64,000 nucleotides of DNA from an uncultured Myxococcales bacterium (GTDB lineage Bacteria; Myxococcota_A; UBA9042): the NCBI GenBank assembly GCA_903883645.1, contig CAISBR010000021.1:62001-126000 (forward strand), in the 5' to 3' direction. The notes under the pieces were generated by a model that worked only from the letters and a program-made list of their open reading frames with translations, was not told the DNA's origin and searched no databases. The position numbers were made by a program, and so were the translations under genes. Position 1 is the first letter of the stretch. Each line of letters begins with the position of its first letter. Shown one piece after another: positions 37,000-45,329 of the stretch.

Positions 37000-37499
37000 T
37001 GCGCGATTCGACCACGCGCGCTTCGATCGTCGGGGTGTCGCGGCGGCAGTTTGCGGTGCAGGTAGCTGCGGTGTGCGGCGCGGCGTTGCTTGGGCTGTGG
37101 CCGGCGGCAGCTAGGGCGCAAGCTCCGGCCGACCATGCCAATTTCGAGGTCCGCATTATCGAAGGTGTGCGGGCGCCGGCGCCGAAGAGCGACCCACGCC
37201 TGACCGACCTGCAGCGCGAATTGGCAGCATTGCAGCAGGGTTACAACTCCTTTACCTTGATTAGTGCGCAGACGCTGCACTTGACGGCGAACCAGCGTGC
37301 GGCGGTGCGGCTGCCCGATGGTGCCGACGTGGCCATCCAGCTCCTGGCGGTGGTGCCGGGGCCGCCGATGCGCGTGCGCCATGTGTTCGAGCTACCAAAG
37401 TCGAAGACGATACGTGCAGTTGCGCCCGGTGGACGCACGCTGGATGTGCGCAATGGTGCCGACCGGCTGATCATCATCTGCACCACCGTACAGCGCTGA
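36996..37499 (+). CDS. Exported protein of the sigma/anti-sigma operon, Tat-type signal
   Basis: A 167-residue protein overlapping the previous gene by four bases (ATGATG). The N-terminus has a twin-arginine signal, VSRRQFAVQVAAVCGAALLG, ending near ARAQA. The mature part is 110 residues: a helical piece (DPRLTDLQRELAALQQGYNSF), then beta strands with an unusual Cys close to the end (LIIICTTV). I do not recognise a family. It may be a third component that senses a signal outside the membrane. The Tat signal suggests folding or cofactor binding before export. Confidence 0.72.
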   Translation: MMRDSTTRASIVGVSRRQFAVQVAAVCGAALLGLWPAAARAQAPADHANFEVRIIEGVRAPAPKSDPRLTDLQRELAALQQGYNSFTLISAQTLHLTANQRAAVRLPDGADVAIQLLAVVPGPPMRVRHVFELPKSKTIRAVAPGGRTLDVRNGADRLIIICTTVQR

Positions 37500-37618
37500 C
37501 CGCCGCGCAAACTGGCGCAAGGCAGGGCGCCAAACCGGTCGGTCGGCGAATTGCCGTTCGGCGACGCAGGTGGTAGATTTCTAATTCGGGCCACTTTTCA
37601 GGTCGGATCGGGCAGTGC

Positions 37619-38845
37619 ATGGGTTGGCTTGGCGAGACTAGTTTGCTTGGCGGAAAGGGGCGGCGAGCTGGTGGCGGCCGTCGCGCGTCGCCGTGGCCGG
37701 TAGTCTTGCTGGTGCTTTCAGTTTTGCTATTGCATTCTGTAGGGTTGGCTGCGACCAGCTTAGCTGCCGACGAGGCCGCGCCACCGCCGCCACCGCCTGT
37801 GAACGATACGCCGCCGCCGTCGCCCCAGGCGCTGCAGGCCGATGCGCTGAACGAGCAGGCCAAAGAGCTGTACAAGCAGCAGAAATACGCGGATGCCTTT
37901 GGCATTTTTCAGCGGGCCCACGCGGTGGATGCTCGGGCGTCGTTCTTGTACAACATGGCCAAATGTAAAGAGAAGTTGGCAGAATACGCCGAGTCTTGCA
38001 AGCTGCTCGAGGCCTATCTGGTGCTGTATCGCCAGCAAAACGGCGGGGCTCAGCCAGCCAATGCTGCCGATGTTGAGTCGCAGATTCGCGAGCTAAAGCG
38101 CCGCGCTTTTGAGGCGATGCCCGAGGTGAGCATCCAGTCGAATCCCGCGGGTGCGTTGGTGAGCGAAGAGGGCGCGGCCTTGGGCTCGACGCCGCTGGTG
38201 ACCCACTTGCAGCCTGGGCGGCATAAGCTGCTGCTCAAGCTCGATAAGCACTCAGAACTAGAGACAGAACTGCTGGTTCCGCAGAGTGGCAAGGTCAGCG
38301 TAGTGCTGACGCTCAAGTCGCTCGTCAAGCGCGCGCAGATTGGATTTTGGTGCAACGTGCGCGGCGCCCAGGTGGTCGTGGATGGCAAGGTGGTGGCGGT
38401 GACGCCGTTTGCCGGAATGCTCGACGTGGAGTCTGGACGCCACCAAGTGGCCCTGAATCGCGAGAATTACAAGCCATTTGAGTCGGAAGTGACCGTGCCG
38501 GAAGAGCGTGCGGCGCGGGTGCACGTGGTCCTAGAGCGGACGGAGAAGGCGTCGTCGTGGCGGGCCCCGCTTGGATGGCCGCTGCTCGTGCTGGGCGCGC
38601 TGGGCGTGGGCGGTGGCGTCGTGGCCTCGAAATTCGCAGACGCCGAGTGGCGCGGTACACCAAACTTCAAAGATTACGAAAAGTTGCAGAACATCGGCTA
38701 CTACGCTGGCGGTGCCGCGGCGGGCATCGGCTTGACGCTGCTAATTTGGGACGCCGTGCGCGATGCAATCCCGGCCGAAGAACGCGTGGACGGTCCTAGT
38801 TTTGAGGCCGGTGTTGACCTGCAACCCCTTGGGAAGACGCCATGA
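37619..38845 (+). CDS. TPR and PEGA-domain membrane protein
   Basis: A 408-residue envelope protein. The N-terminus has a signal or anchor (VVLLVLSVLLLHSVGLAATSLA), then a Pro-rich run, then TPR-like helices (NEQAKELYKQQKYADAFGIF, ASFLYNMAKCKEKLAEYAES). At about 170-300 there are two PEGA-type beta repeats (SNPAGALVSEEGAALGSTPL, GAQVVVDGKVVAVTPF). A membrane helix near residue 320 and a second near 360 close the protein. PEGA repeats are thought to bind ligands outside the membrane. Its stop overlaps the next gene's start by four bases. No clear ribosome site precedes the ATG. Confidence 0.85.
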   Translation: MGWLGETSLLGGKGRRAGGGRRASPWPVVLLVLSVLLLHSVGLAATSLAADEAAPPPPPPVNDTPPPSPQALQADALNEQAKELYKQQKYADAFGIFQRAHAVDARASFLYNMAKCKEKLAEYAESCKLLEAYLVLYRQQNGGAQPANAADVESQIRELKRRAFEAMPEVSIQSNPAGALVSEEGAALGSTPLVTHLQPGRHKLLLKLDKHSELETELLVPQSGKVSVVLTLKSLVKRAQIGFWCNVRGAQVVVDGKVVAVTPFAGMLDVESGRHQVALNRENYKPFESEVTVPEERAARVHVVLERTEKASSWRAPLGWPLLVLGALGVGGGVVASKFADAEWRGTPNFKDYEKLQNIGYYAGGAAAGIGLTLLIWDAVRDAIPAEERVDGPSFEAGVDLQPLGKTP

Positions 38846-40020
38846 TGCGACACAGTGCTGCCACGTGGAGTGCTGCGAGTTGGAGTGCTGCAAGTTGGAG
38901 TGCTGCAAGTTGGAGTGCTGCAAGGTGGCTATCACTGGTGCTGGCCCTGGCCGCCTGCGCGGGTTGTGCGGTGGGCCAAGAGCCGCCCGCGCCCACGGCG
39001 ATGGTCGAGCTCCGCAACCAGAAACCCTTTGTCTTTGGCATGGGCGAGCTCGGCTGCAACATGCCGCAAGACGCAAAGGCGTGCCTGTCGGTGGGCGCAG
39101 GGATGCCGCTCAGTATGCCGCCGGTGTGGGTCAAGCTGCACGACTTCGCGATCGACGAGCACGAAGTCACCAACGACCAGTACCGCTTCTGCGTCGAAAT
39201 GGGCGAGTGTTCGCTTCCGGCCGGTAACAACGGCCCGGTGGGAGCGGGCGAGTACTATTATGGTACTGAGAAGTTTAAAGATTTTCCGGTAGTACAGGTG
39301 CGCTGGCGGCAGGCGGGCGAATACTGTGCGTTTGTTGGCAAGCGCCTGCCTACCGAATTTGAGTGGGAGCGGGTGGCTGGCGGCCCGGCGCAAAGTGCAA
39401 GCGAGAAGCGCGTTTACCCCTGGTCGACCCATTCGGGCTATGAGCCGCCGCTCAGGACCTGCGACGACATCGATGTGAACTTGCGCCGCTGCAATTCTGG
39501 CGCCACCAACACCCGGGCCGTCAAGGCTAGCAAGGATGATGTGGTCGATACGGGTAACGGCAAAGTCTATGATCTAGCTGGAAATGTCGCAGAAATGACG
39601 GCTAGCGACGCCTATGACACCAAGCAGGCCGACCCGATGCTCGGCTGCGACCCCGACCCGGCCTTGTACACGTGCGGCGAATGCCTGACTTGCCTCGACA
39701 CCAATGGCGATATTTCGGTATGCTCTTCACTTTGCATAACATGCACTTGCGGGGCGGGCGACCCGGCGACCAAACCAAACTGTTATCGGCCCTGCGAGCG
39801 ACCCGTGTGTCCCCGCTACGCCGCCACCGCCGCGCCCCTCGACGGTTCGTACACCGGCAAGAACAGCGGGCCTAGCCGTATCGTTCGCGGTGGCAATTAC
39901 GACCTAGAGACGGACAGCCGACTCGACTGCGCCGGACGCTCGGACAACCGGAGCCGCCACATAAGCCCCGACGAATCCCCGTTTCTCAATGTCGGCTTCC
40001 GGTGTGCGAAAAATCTCTAA
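38842..40020 (+). CDS. FGE/SUMF1-like domain lipoprotein
   Basis: A 392-residue lipoprotein with a formylglycine-generating-enzyme-type fold: VKLHDFAIDEHEVTNDQYRF, VVQVRWRQAGEYCAFVGKRL, PTEFEWERVAGG, VYDLAGNVAEMT, and the ending RIVRGGNYD and NVGFRCAKNL. In true enzymes an active-site Cys follows R-G-G-S-W; here the sequence is RGGNYDLETDSRLDCAG, so this Cys is displaced and catalysis is doubtful. A Cys-rich insert (about residues 278-330) lies in the middle (TCGECLTCLDTNG). The N-terminus holds a 15-base tandem repeat. The signal peptide has ALAACAGC. It precedes a convergent kinase gene by 11 bases. Confidence 0.88.
   Translation: MMRHSAATWSAASWSAASWSAASWSAARWLSLVLALAACAGCAVGQEPPAPTAMVELRNQKPFVFGMGELGCNMPQDAKACLSVGAGMPLSMPPVWVKLHDFAIDEHEVTNDQYRFCVEMGECSLPAGNNGPVGAGEYYYGTEKFKDFPVVQVRWRQAGEYCAFVGKRLPTEFEWERVAGGPAQSASEKRVYPWSTHSGYEPPLRTCDDIDVNLRRCNSGATNTRAVKASKDDVVDTGNGKVYDLAGNVAEMTASDAYDTKQADPMLGCDPDPALYTCGECLTCLDTNGDISVCSSLCITCTCGAGDPATKPNCYRPCERPVCPRYAATAAPLDGSYTGKNSGPSRIVRGGNYDLETDSRLDCAGRSDNRSRHISPDESPFLNVGFRCAKNL
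38865..38924 (+). repeat. 15-base tandem repeat in the signal region of the FGE-like gene
   Basis: Four copies, the last three identical (TTGGAGTGCTGCAAG) and the first differing by two bases. Because 15 is a multiple of three, the coding frame is kept and each copy adds five residues (W-S-A-A-S). It lies between the start codon and the hydrophobic part of the signal peptide. A looser copy may precede it at about 38850. Confidence 0.9.
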
Positions 40021-40031
40021 GTTTCAGTCAG

Positions 40032-41900
40032 CTACTGTAGATCGTCGAGCAGGTCGTCCTTCTTCTTCTTGGGCTCGACCTTTGGCTCGGGCTTGGGCGC
40101 GACCTTCGGCTCGATCTTCGGCTCGACTTTAGGCTCGGCTTTAGGCTCAGCCTTCACTTCGGTCTTGGTCTCAGCCTTGACGTCGGGCGCCTTGCCGTGC
40201 CCCAGGTCGGCGCGGTTTGGCTCTGGCTTAGCCACCTCCACCTTGGGCTCGACCACCGCCTTCAATTCGACCAGGTAGACGTCGCTTCTGGCAAAATTGA
40301 CATCGACTGTAGCGGGTTGCGACCCCTCGCGTGCCAGCCTCCACGTCGCTTTGCCGTCGCCGCGCGGCCGCTCGATGGTGGTGTTGCTCGTGCCAAGTAG
40401 CCGATCACCTTCTAGAATCTTGGCACCCGGCGGCGCTGTGTTGATGGTAAGCCGCACCGTACTCGCCGACTCCGCCGACGCCGACACGGGAACTTGCACG
40501 CGGCGCTCGACGACGGTTTCGTGCTCAACGACGCGAATTTCGGGCTCGCGGGTCTGCGTGACGACCACCACCGCAGCACTAATGCCGGCGAGGGCCACAA
40601 ACGCCGCAGCCACGAGCGGCAATCGCGAGCGCTTGCCACCTTCGCCAGAAGGAATAGCAAGTTGCGGGGCGGCCAGCTCGCCCGGCTTCTGTCCCAGGCG
40701 CAGCGTGCGTGCCGTCGTTTGGAAGTCGGTCGTCGAGCTCGAGATCCGCACCCCCAAGCTTTCGGCCTCTGCGGCCGTGCCGACTTTGGCGTCGAAGGCG
40801 GCCGGCAGCATGTTAGCTAACTCTTCGCAGCGCTTGGCAAAAGCTCCGGCAGTCTGCAGCCGATCGCCGGGCAGCTTCTCGAGCAGCGTTTGCACCAGCT
40901 CCTCGACCTCGGCCGGCACCACCTGCCCCTCGCACGCGCCCGCCAGCGGCGGCGGCGGGTCGTTCACGTGGGCGAGCAGCAGCGAAAGAGCTTGATCGCC
41001 ATCAAAAGGTGCCTTGCCGGCGATCATCTCGTACAGGATGATGCCCAGGGAATACAGGTCGGAGCGCGCGTCGACCGCCTGCGCACTACATTGCTCAGGA
41101 CTCATGTAGCGCGGCGTGCCAAAGATCGACCCGGCCTGCGTCAATGTGCCTTGGTTGCTATTGTGATCGCGCAGTTTGGCCACGCCAAAATCGAGTACCT
41201 TGACGAAATCGGGGTTGTCGCCCACGGTGACCAAGAAGATATTCTCGGGCTTTAGGTCGCGGTGCACGATCTCTTTGTTATGGGCTTCTGCAAGTGATTC
41301 AGCAACTTGAGCCATAATGCGCAGCGCCCGGCGCACCGGTAGGCCGCGCTCTTTTCGCATCAGGTCATGCAGCGTTTGCCCCTCTAAGAACTCCATGGCG
41401 ATGTAGGGGTTGCCATCGGGCGTCTGGCCATAGTCGAAAATCTGAATGGTATTAGGGTGGCGCAGCCGCGAAACCGCCAACGCTTCAAGGGTAAAGCGCC
41501 GCAGCACCGTCTCGTTTTGCGTCAGATCGCCCAGCAAGACCTTGATCGCGACATCGCGGTCCATGCCCTCTTGGCGTGCGCGATACACCGAGCCCATGCC
41601 ACCCGAGCCGATCTTCTTCAGCACCAAGAAGCGACCGCCCACCGTTTGACCGATCAGCGGGTCTTTCTTGGCGTCGCCCTTTTCGAGGTGGGCCCGGATG
41701 CGCTCGCCCAATTCGTCGCGCGTGTCTTGGCTTTCGCGTCGCGTCGCCGCCTCTGGCGCAGCCTCGCCCGCGGTCCCAAGCGCCGACATCGTCGGCATGC
41801 TGACCATCTGCGCCTCGTCGAGGTCGTGCTGCGTCTCGTCGGAGCCGGTGACGCGGGTGTGCACCGATACGGGCGGGCTGGGAACGGGCCGGTCGCTCAT
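40032..41900 (-). CDS. Ser/Thr protein kinase with transmembrane helix and PEGA domain
   Basis: A 622-residue Hanks-type kinase. The catalytic domain (about 88-345) has the glycine loop IGSGGMGSVYRA, the Lys in VAIKVLL, HRDLKPENIFL, DFGVAKL, GTPRYMSPEQC and SDLYSLGIILYEM, all complete, so it should be active. A membrane helix lies at about 427-453. Outside is a PEGA-type domain (TINTAPPGAKILEGDRLLGT), followed by a Lys/Glu/Pro tail of imperfect repeats. The start overlaps the tmk stop by four bases, making it the last gene of a tight unit. It is the kind of sensor kinase typical of Myxococcota. Confidence 0.94.
   Translation of the reverse strand: MSDRPVPSPPVSVHTRVTGSDETQHDLDEAQMVSMPTMSALGTAGEAAPEAATRRESQDTRDELGERIRAHLEKGDAKKDPLIGQTVGGRFLVLKKIGSGGMGSVYRARQEGMDRDVAIKVLLGDLTQNETVLRRFTLEALAVSRLRHPNTIQIFDYGQTPDGNPYIAMEFLEGQTLHDLMRKERGLPVRRALRIMAQVAESLAEAHNKEIVHRDLKPENIFLVTVGDNPDFVKVLDFGVAKLRDHNSNQGTLTQAGSIFGTPRYMSPEQCSAQAVDARSDLYSLGIILYEMIAGKAPFDGDQALSLLLAHVNDPPPPLAGACEGQVVPAEVEELVQTLLEKLPGDRLQTAGAFAKRCEELANMLPAAFDAKVGTAAEAESLGVRISSSTTDFQTTARTLRLGQKPGELAAPQLAIPSGEGGKRSRLPLVAAAFVALAGISAAVVVVTQTREPEIRVVEHETVVERRVQVPVSASAESASTVRLTINTAPPGAKILEGDRLLGTSNTTIERPRGDGKATWRLAREGSQPATVDVNFARSDVYLVELKAVVEPKVEVAKPEPNRADLGHGKAPDVKAETKTEVKAEPKAEPKVEPKIEPKVAPKPEPKVEPKKKKDDLLDDLQ
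40071..40172 (-). repeat. Imperfect 12-base repeats coding a Lys/Glu/Pro tail
   Basis: Repeated GGCTCGAC/TCTT-type units encode E-P-K-x runs (KAEPKVEPKIEPKVAPK) at the kinase C-terminus. It is a low-complexity linker-like stretch, not a domain. Such tails can extend across the periplasm as in TonB-like proteins; here the last residues KKKKDDLLDDLQ carry no obvious anchor. Confidence 0.65.
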
Positions 41901-42547
41901 CGGAGCTCCGGGACGGCAAGGGCGTCCAGTAGTTGCGTTCGTATAGCATAGGCAACCACATCGCGCGCGGGTTGTCCATCTATCGTTGCAATTGCACCTA
42001 GTTGCGCGGGTGGCTGGCGCGCCACTTCAGCATAGCGGGCGCGCACGCGCTCGAGCGTGGCTGCGACTTCGAAGCGTTCAATCGGCTTGCCGCGCGCGGC
42101 AATTCGCTGCAGTGCCACCGGCACCGGCACATCGATCCACAGGGTCAGGTCGGCGGTCAGGGCCTTGCTATTGACCGCAAGCAGCCAGTCGGGGTCGATA
42201 CCGCCCGCACCATCTACAACTTGGAACGCGAGTGAACTGCCCAGATGGCGGTCGCACACGACCCACGCACCCCGCGCAAGCGCCGGCGCAATGACACGTT
42301 CGCACAAATCGACCCGGTCGGCGGCAAAGAGCAAGGCTACGGTTGCGGCATCGATCACACCCAGTTCGTGGCGCAAGATACGGCGAATCAACTGCCCGCC
42401 CTCGAGGTGCGATGGTTGCGCTAGGCGCAGCACCTCTAGCCCTCGCTCGACCAGCCACTGCGCCAGCAGGTCGCCCTGGGTGCTCGTGCCAGCGCCGTCG
42501 GTGCCCTCGATCGCGATAAAACGGCCCGGCATTGATGGCAAATTCAT
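41897..42547 (-). CDS. tmk: Thymidylate kinase with atypical P-loop
   Basis: Phosphorylates dTMP to dTDP. The 216-residue protein has FIAIEGTDGAGTSTQGDLLA at the N-terminus, the DRHLGSSLAFQ nucleoside-binding motif (canonical D-R-Y-x-x-S-S-x-A-Y-Q), DPDWLLAVN and DLTLWIDVPVPVALQRI. The fold is clear. The Walker A Lys is replaced: the usual G-x-G-K-T/S-T reads GAGTST. Length is normal (about 210). ATG at 42547 overlaps the upstream stop (ATGA), and the downstream kinase start overlaps this stop by four bases. The assignment is firm for the family; activity with this loop is uncertain. Confidence 0.85.
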   Translation of the reverse strand: MNLPSMPGRFIAIEGTDGAGTSTQGDLLAQWLVERGLEVLRLAQPSHLEGGQLIRRILRHELGVIDAATVALLFAADRVDLCERVIAPALARGAWVVCDRHLGSSLAFQVVDGAGGIDPDWLLAVNSKALTADLTLWIDVPVPVALQRIAARGKPIERFEVAATLERVRARYAEVARQPPAQLGAIATIDGQPARDVVAYAIRTQLLDALAVPELR

Positions 42548-43341
42548 TCCATTCCCTCGGACGGCGGCGCAGTGCACGGCAAGTTGACCTCACGCGTACC
42601 GTGTGGGCAAGCGACCGAAAATACACTGGGATCCAGCGGTTGATTGACCTGCATAGCGCGGTATTCGATGGTGATATCCGAGTCCGGGTCGCTCACCTTG
42701 ATGCGCAGGCTGGCCGGCAGCGTGGCCGGCGTGCGATCCCCTTGGTATTGCAACGAACCCACGCGTCGCGCACCCATGAACCACACCGCGCCAACCGCCA
42801 GATGCGACTTGGGATCGACATAAAGCTCTTGCCGCCATGCATCTTTGCGACCCAGGTCCAGGCGGTAGAGGTGCCGCGTAGCATCCCACGACAACTGCTG
42901 CTCGTCTGCGGGCACCGCGAGCGGCCGCAAATCGCCCAGAAGTGCCGCGACCATGGCGGCGGCCGGCAGCGGAATCGGCACAAAACGCATGAGGTTGCGC
43001 TGGCAGGCCAGGCCCGTTTGGCACGTATCGCTACCGCGTTCAAAGGTGACAAACCGCGAGCCGTCGCTCGACACCAGTCCCAGAAGGTCGAGAGTGGGCG
43101 CAAGTGCCTGAAATTGAACTTTATCGGCTCGGCTGGCCAGCACGAGCAAAGTCACGCTGCGCCGGTCGCCGCCCACGTAAGCGTCGAGCCGTGCTTGGCC
43201 TTGAATCGTCGTGACCGTCGAAATCGGCAATAGGGCGAGCACAGCCGCCGCGGTCTGCGGGCCGTCGATAGGCAACTTTACTGGCGCGCCCGCGCAGCCC
43301 AGCATCAGCAACATAAGCAAAAGCACAACGCCTGCGCGCAT
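42544..43341 (-). CDS. LolA/LolB-like lipoprotein (DUF4292-like)
   Basis: A 265-residue lipoprotein: the signal peptide ends LMLGC (Cys about residue 16). The mature protein begins with a strand pattern VTTIQGQARLDAYVGGDRRS and continues VTLLVLASRADKVQFQALAP and GLVSSDGSRFVTFERG, as in LolB/DUF4292 outer membrane lipoproteins. Cys pairs CQTGLAC and, near the end, ACPHGTREVNLPC are unusual additions. Such proteins may help place lipoproteins, which would suit a genome this rich in them; that link is inference. It directly follows the aspartate kinase stop with no gap and overlaps tmk by four bases. Confidence 0.8.
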   Translation of the reverse strand: MRAGVVLLLMLLMLGCAGAPVKLPIDGPQTAAAVLALLPISTVTTIQGQARLDAYVGGDRRSVTLLVLASRADKVQFQALAPTLDLLGLVSSDGSRFVTFERGSDTCQTGLACQRNLMRFVPIPLPAAAMVAALLGDLRPLAVPADEQQLSWDATRHLYRLDLGRKDAWRQELYVDPKSHLAVGAVWFMGARRVGSLQYQGDRTPATLPASLRIKVSDPDSDITIEYRAMQVNQPLDPSVFSVACPHGTREVNLPCTAPPSEGME

Positions 43342-44535
43342 TTATGCCACCTCGCCTGCGATAAAGTGGCGATGCAGTAGGCGCACCGCGGCGTCGGCGT
43401 GTTCGGGCGGCAGCAGCGCCGACAGCGTCAGACCGTGGGCGAGCCAAGTCGTCGTCCAGTGAGAAAGTAACTGAGCAAATTGCTTGGTTAATCCCGGTTC
43501 GCGACCCACCGCAGGCCCCACAATGCTCACCAGTGTGCCGCGCTGCAGCGACTGCGGGCTCACCGCGGCAGCAATCTGCGCAAGCGCTTGATCAAACGCA
43601 GGATCCACCGCATCGGCCACATCGCGAGCCAGCAGCAGCGTGCAAGTCGGCCCGGCCAATTCGACCACCGGCACCAGGGCAAAGTGCTCGACAATGGCGT
43701 GCAACATATTGAATTCGCTCATCGGCGTCTGGATTAACACCGTGTTCGGCCGCTGCGCCACGCCCACGACCCATGGCCGCAGGCTGGGCGCATCGACCCG
43801 CACCACGCTCTCGCCCGATTCGCTACCAGTCTTGCGGGCATACAGCGCAATGCCGTGCAGCCGGGCATAGGCCACCGCATCGGCCGCGAGCACCTTGGCA
43901 CCCGCGCGGGCCAGCGCCAGCGTCTCGTCGTGCGACAGCTGATCGAGCCGGCGCGCGTCGTGAACCGTGCGCGGGTCGGCGCTGTAGATGCCATCGATGT
44001 CACTGTAGATTTCGCATTCGGCGCCGAGCGCAGCCGCCAGCGCAACCGCGGTCGTGTCGGAGCCGCCGCGCCCGAGCGTCGTGATCTCGCGTCGCCATGA
44101 TGTGCCTTGAAACCCCGCCACAATTACAACGTGACCCTGATCGAGCGCATCTTGCACGCGAAAGGGCCGCACTTCGACGATGCGCGCCCCGCCCGGAGCG
44201 TCGTTGGTCAAGATGCCGCACTGCGAACCCGTGAGCGAAGTGGCCGCAAAGCCTTGATCGCGCACGGCCATGGCCACCAGCGCCATCGAGATGCGCTCGC
44301 CGGCCGTCAGCAGCATGTCGAGCTCGCGGCGATCGGGTGATGCACTGACCTCGTGGGCCAGTTTCATTAGTTGATCCGTGGTCTTGCCCATTGCCGATAC
44401 CACGGCCACCACCCGCTTGCCGGCGCGGCGGGTCGCGGCGATCTGCTCGGCCACCTTGTGGATTTTCGCCACATCGGCCACCGACGAACCGCCGTATTTC
44501 TGCACTACCGTCGGCGCGACTTCGGCCATGGTCAT
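43342..44535 (-). CDS. Aspartate kinase
   Basis: Phosphorylates aspartate to start lysine, threonine and methionine synthesis. The 397-residue protein has [16 protein letters not shown] (catalytic start), [53 protein letters not shown] and [13 protein letters not shown]. The C-terminal 140 residues hold two ACT-type regulatory domains ([29 protein letters not shown]), so feedback inhibition by amino acids is likely. It is not fused to homoserine dehydrogenase. Its place within a run of envelope and kinase genes is unusual. It lies one base before the LolA-like gene. Confidence 0.95.
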   Translation of the reverse strand: MTMAEVAPTVVQKYGGSSVADVAKIHKVAEQIAATRRAGKRVVAVVSAMGKTTDQLMKLAHEVSASPDRRELDMLLTAGERISMALVAMAVRDQGFAATSLTGSQCGILTNDAPGGARIVEVRPFRVQDALDQGHVVIVAGFQGTSWRREITTLGRGGSDTTAVALAAALGAECEIYSDIDGIYSADPRTVHDARRLDQLSHDETLALARAGAKVLAADAVAYARLHGIALYARKTGSESGESVVRVDAPSLRPWVVGVAQRPNTVLIQTPMSEFNMLHAIVEHFALVPVVELAGPTCTLLLARDVADAVDPAFDQALAQIAAAVSPQSLQRGTLVSIVGPAVGREPGLTKQFAQLLSHWTTTWLAHGLTLSALLPPEHADAAVRLLHRHFIAGEVA

Positions 44536-44550
44536 TCCTTGCAGCGGTGC

Positions 44551-45000
44551 CTAGAGGGCGTCGGTGGGTTTGAGCGGCTCTTGCCCTGGATCATCTGCCT
44601 TTACAGGGTATTGCGTGATCATCCACCAGTTGCGATCGCGGTAGCGCCACTCCTGCGCGAGCATTTCGTTGTGCGCCACCGGGTCCGACGGCCGGCTCCA
44701 CACCGCCAGAACGATCACCCTGGCCTTTTCGGTACCGACCACGTGCTCGACTGCCCGGATGTCGTACTCGTGAACCGTGACCATCGATTGCGCAATTCGT
44801 CGCTGGCGAATCCAGGCTGCGCGCAGGTTGTCGGGGATGTGCGCTCCAGCTTTTTCGACAAAACCCCAGCGCATCGACCGCGTATAGTCCTCGACCGCCT
44901 CTTTTAGGGCCATTTGTGGGGTCTGCGCGCCCGAACACGCACTCACCAGCACTTGGGTCGCCAACAAGACGGCCGCACTCCAACGCCGAAGCGTGGTCAT
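44551..45000 (-). CDS. Small lipoprotein of unknown function
   Basis: A 149-residue lipoprotein; the signal peptide ends VSAC (Cys about residue 22). The mature part is a mixed alpha/beta fold (ALKEAVEDYTRSMRWGFVEK, ARVIVLAVWSRPSD, WRYRDRNWWMITQY), reminiscent of the NTF2-like cones found in other myxobacterial lipoproteins. I do not recognise the family with confidence. The start overlaps the glutaredoxin stop by four bases (ATGA), and aspartate kinase follows after 15 bases. Confidence 0.8.
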   Translation of the reverse strand: MTTLRRWSAAVLLATQVLVSACSGAQTPQMALKEAVEDYTRSMRWGFVEKAGAHIPDNLRAAWIRQRRIAQSMVTVHEYDIRAVEHVVGTEKARVIVLAVWSRPSDPVAHNEMLAQEWRYRDRNWWMITQYPVKADDPGQEPLKPTDAL

Positions 45001-45257
45001 GGCGCGCCTACCAAAGTGGCCAAAGTGCCGGCAGTATCGAGGACTTTTAGGTCTGTGTATCCGCCCACAAACGTGTCGCCGATCACGATCATCGGCACTG
45101 TGCGCCAGCCGTACTGCTCTTTGAGTTCGGCCATGCGGCTGGCATCGCGGTCGAGGTACACTTCGTCGAAGGTATAGCCGCGCTTTTGCAGCAACTGCTT
45201 GGCCGCCACGCAGTAGGGGCACGATTCGGTACGATACACAGTGATTTGCGCTGCCAT
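44997..45257 (-). CDS. Glutaredoxin
   Basis: A small thiol-disulfide oxidoreductase using glutathione. The 86-residue protein has ITVYRTESCPYCVAAKQLL with the redox CPYC site, EVYLDRD, the cis-Pro loop TVPMIVIGDTFVGGYTDL with V-P-x and G-G-Y, and ends in a helix. All family residues are present. It is the first gene of the six-gene minus-strand unit ending in the Ser/Thr kinase. The 72-base gap to the divergent ruvX should contain promoters for both. Confidence 0.95.
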   Translation of the reverse strand: MAAQITVYRTESCPYCVAAKQLLQKRGYTFDEVYLDRDASRMAELKEQYGWRTVPMIVIGDTFVGGYTDLKVLDTAGTLATLVGAP

Positions 45258-45329
45258 GCTTGCCTGCTGCCGCTTGGAACGGCTGACGTGGTAGAATAGC
45301 TGGGCTGGGCGGTTCCAGCCAGTATCTCA

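Noticed and set aside
42490-42532. Frameshift or sequencing error behind the changed P-loop of tmk
   Set aside because: The frame is continuous and flanking motifs are intact; a single substitution cannot be excluded but nothing in the sequence indicates an error.
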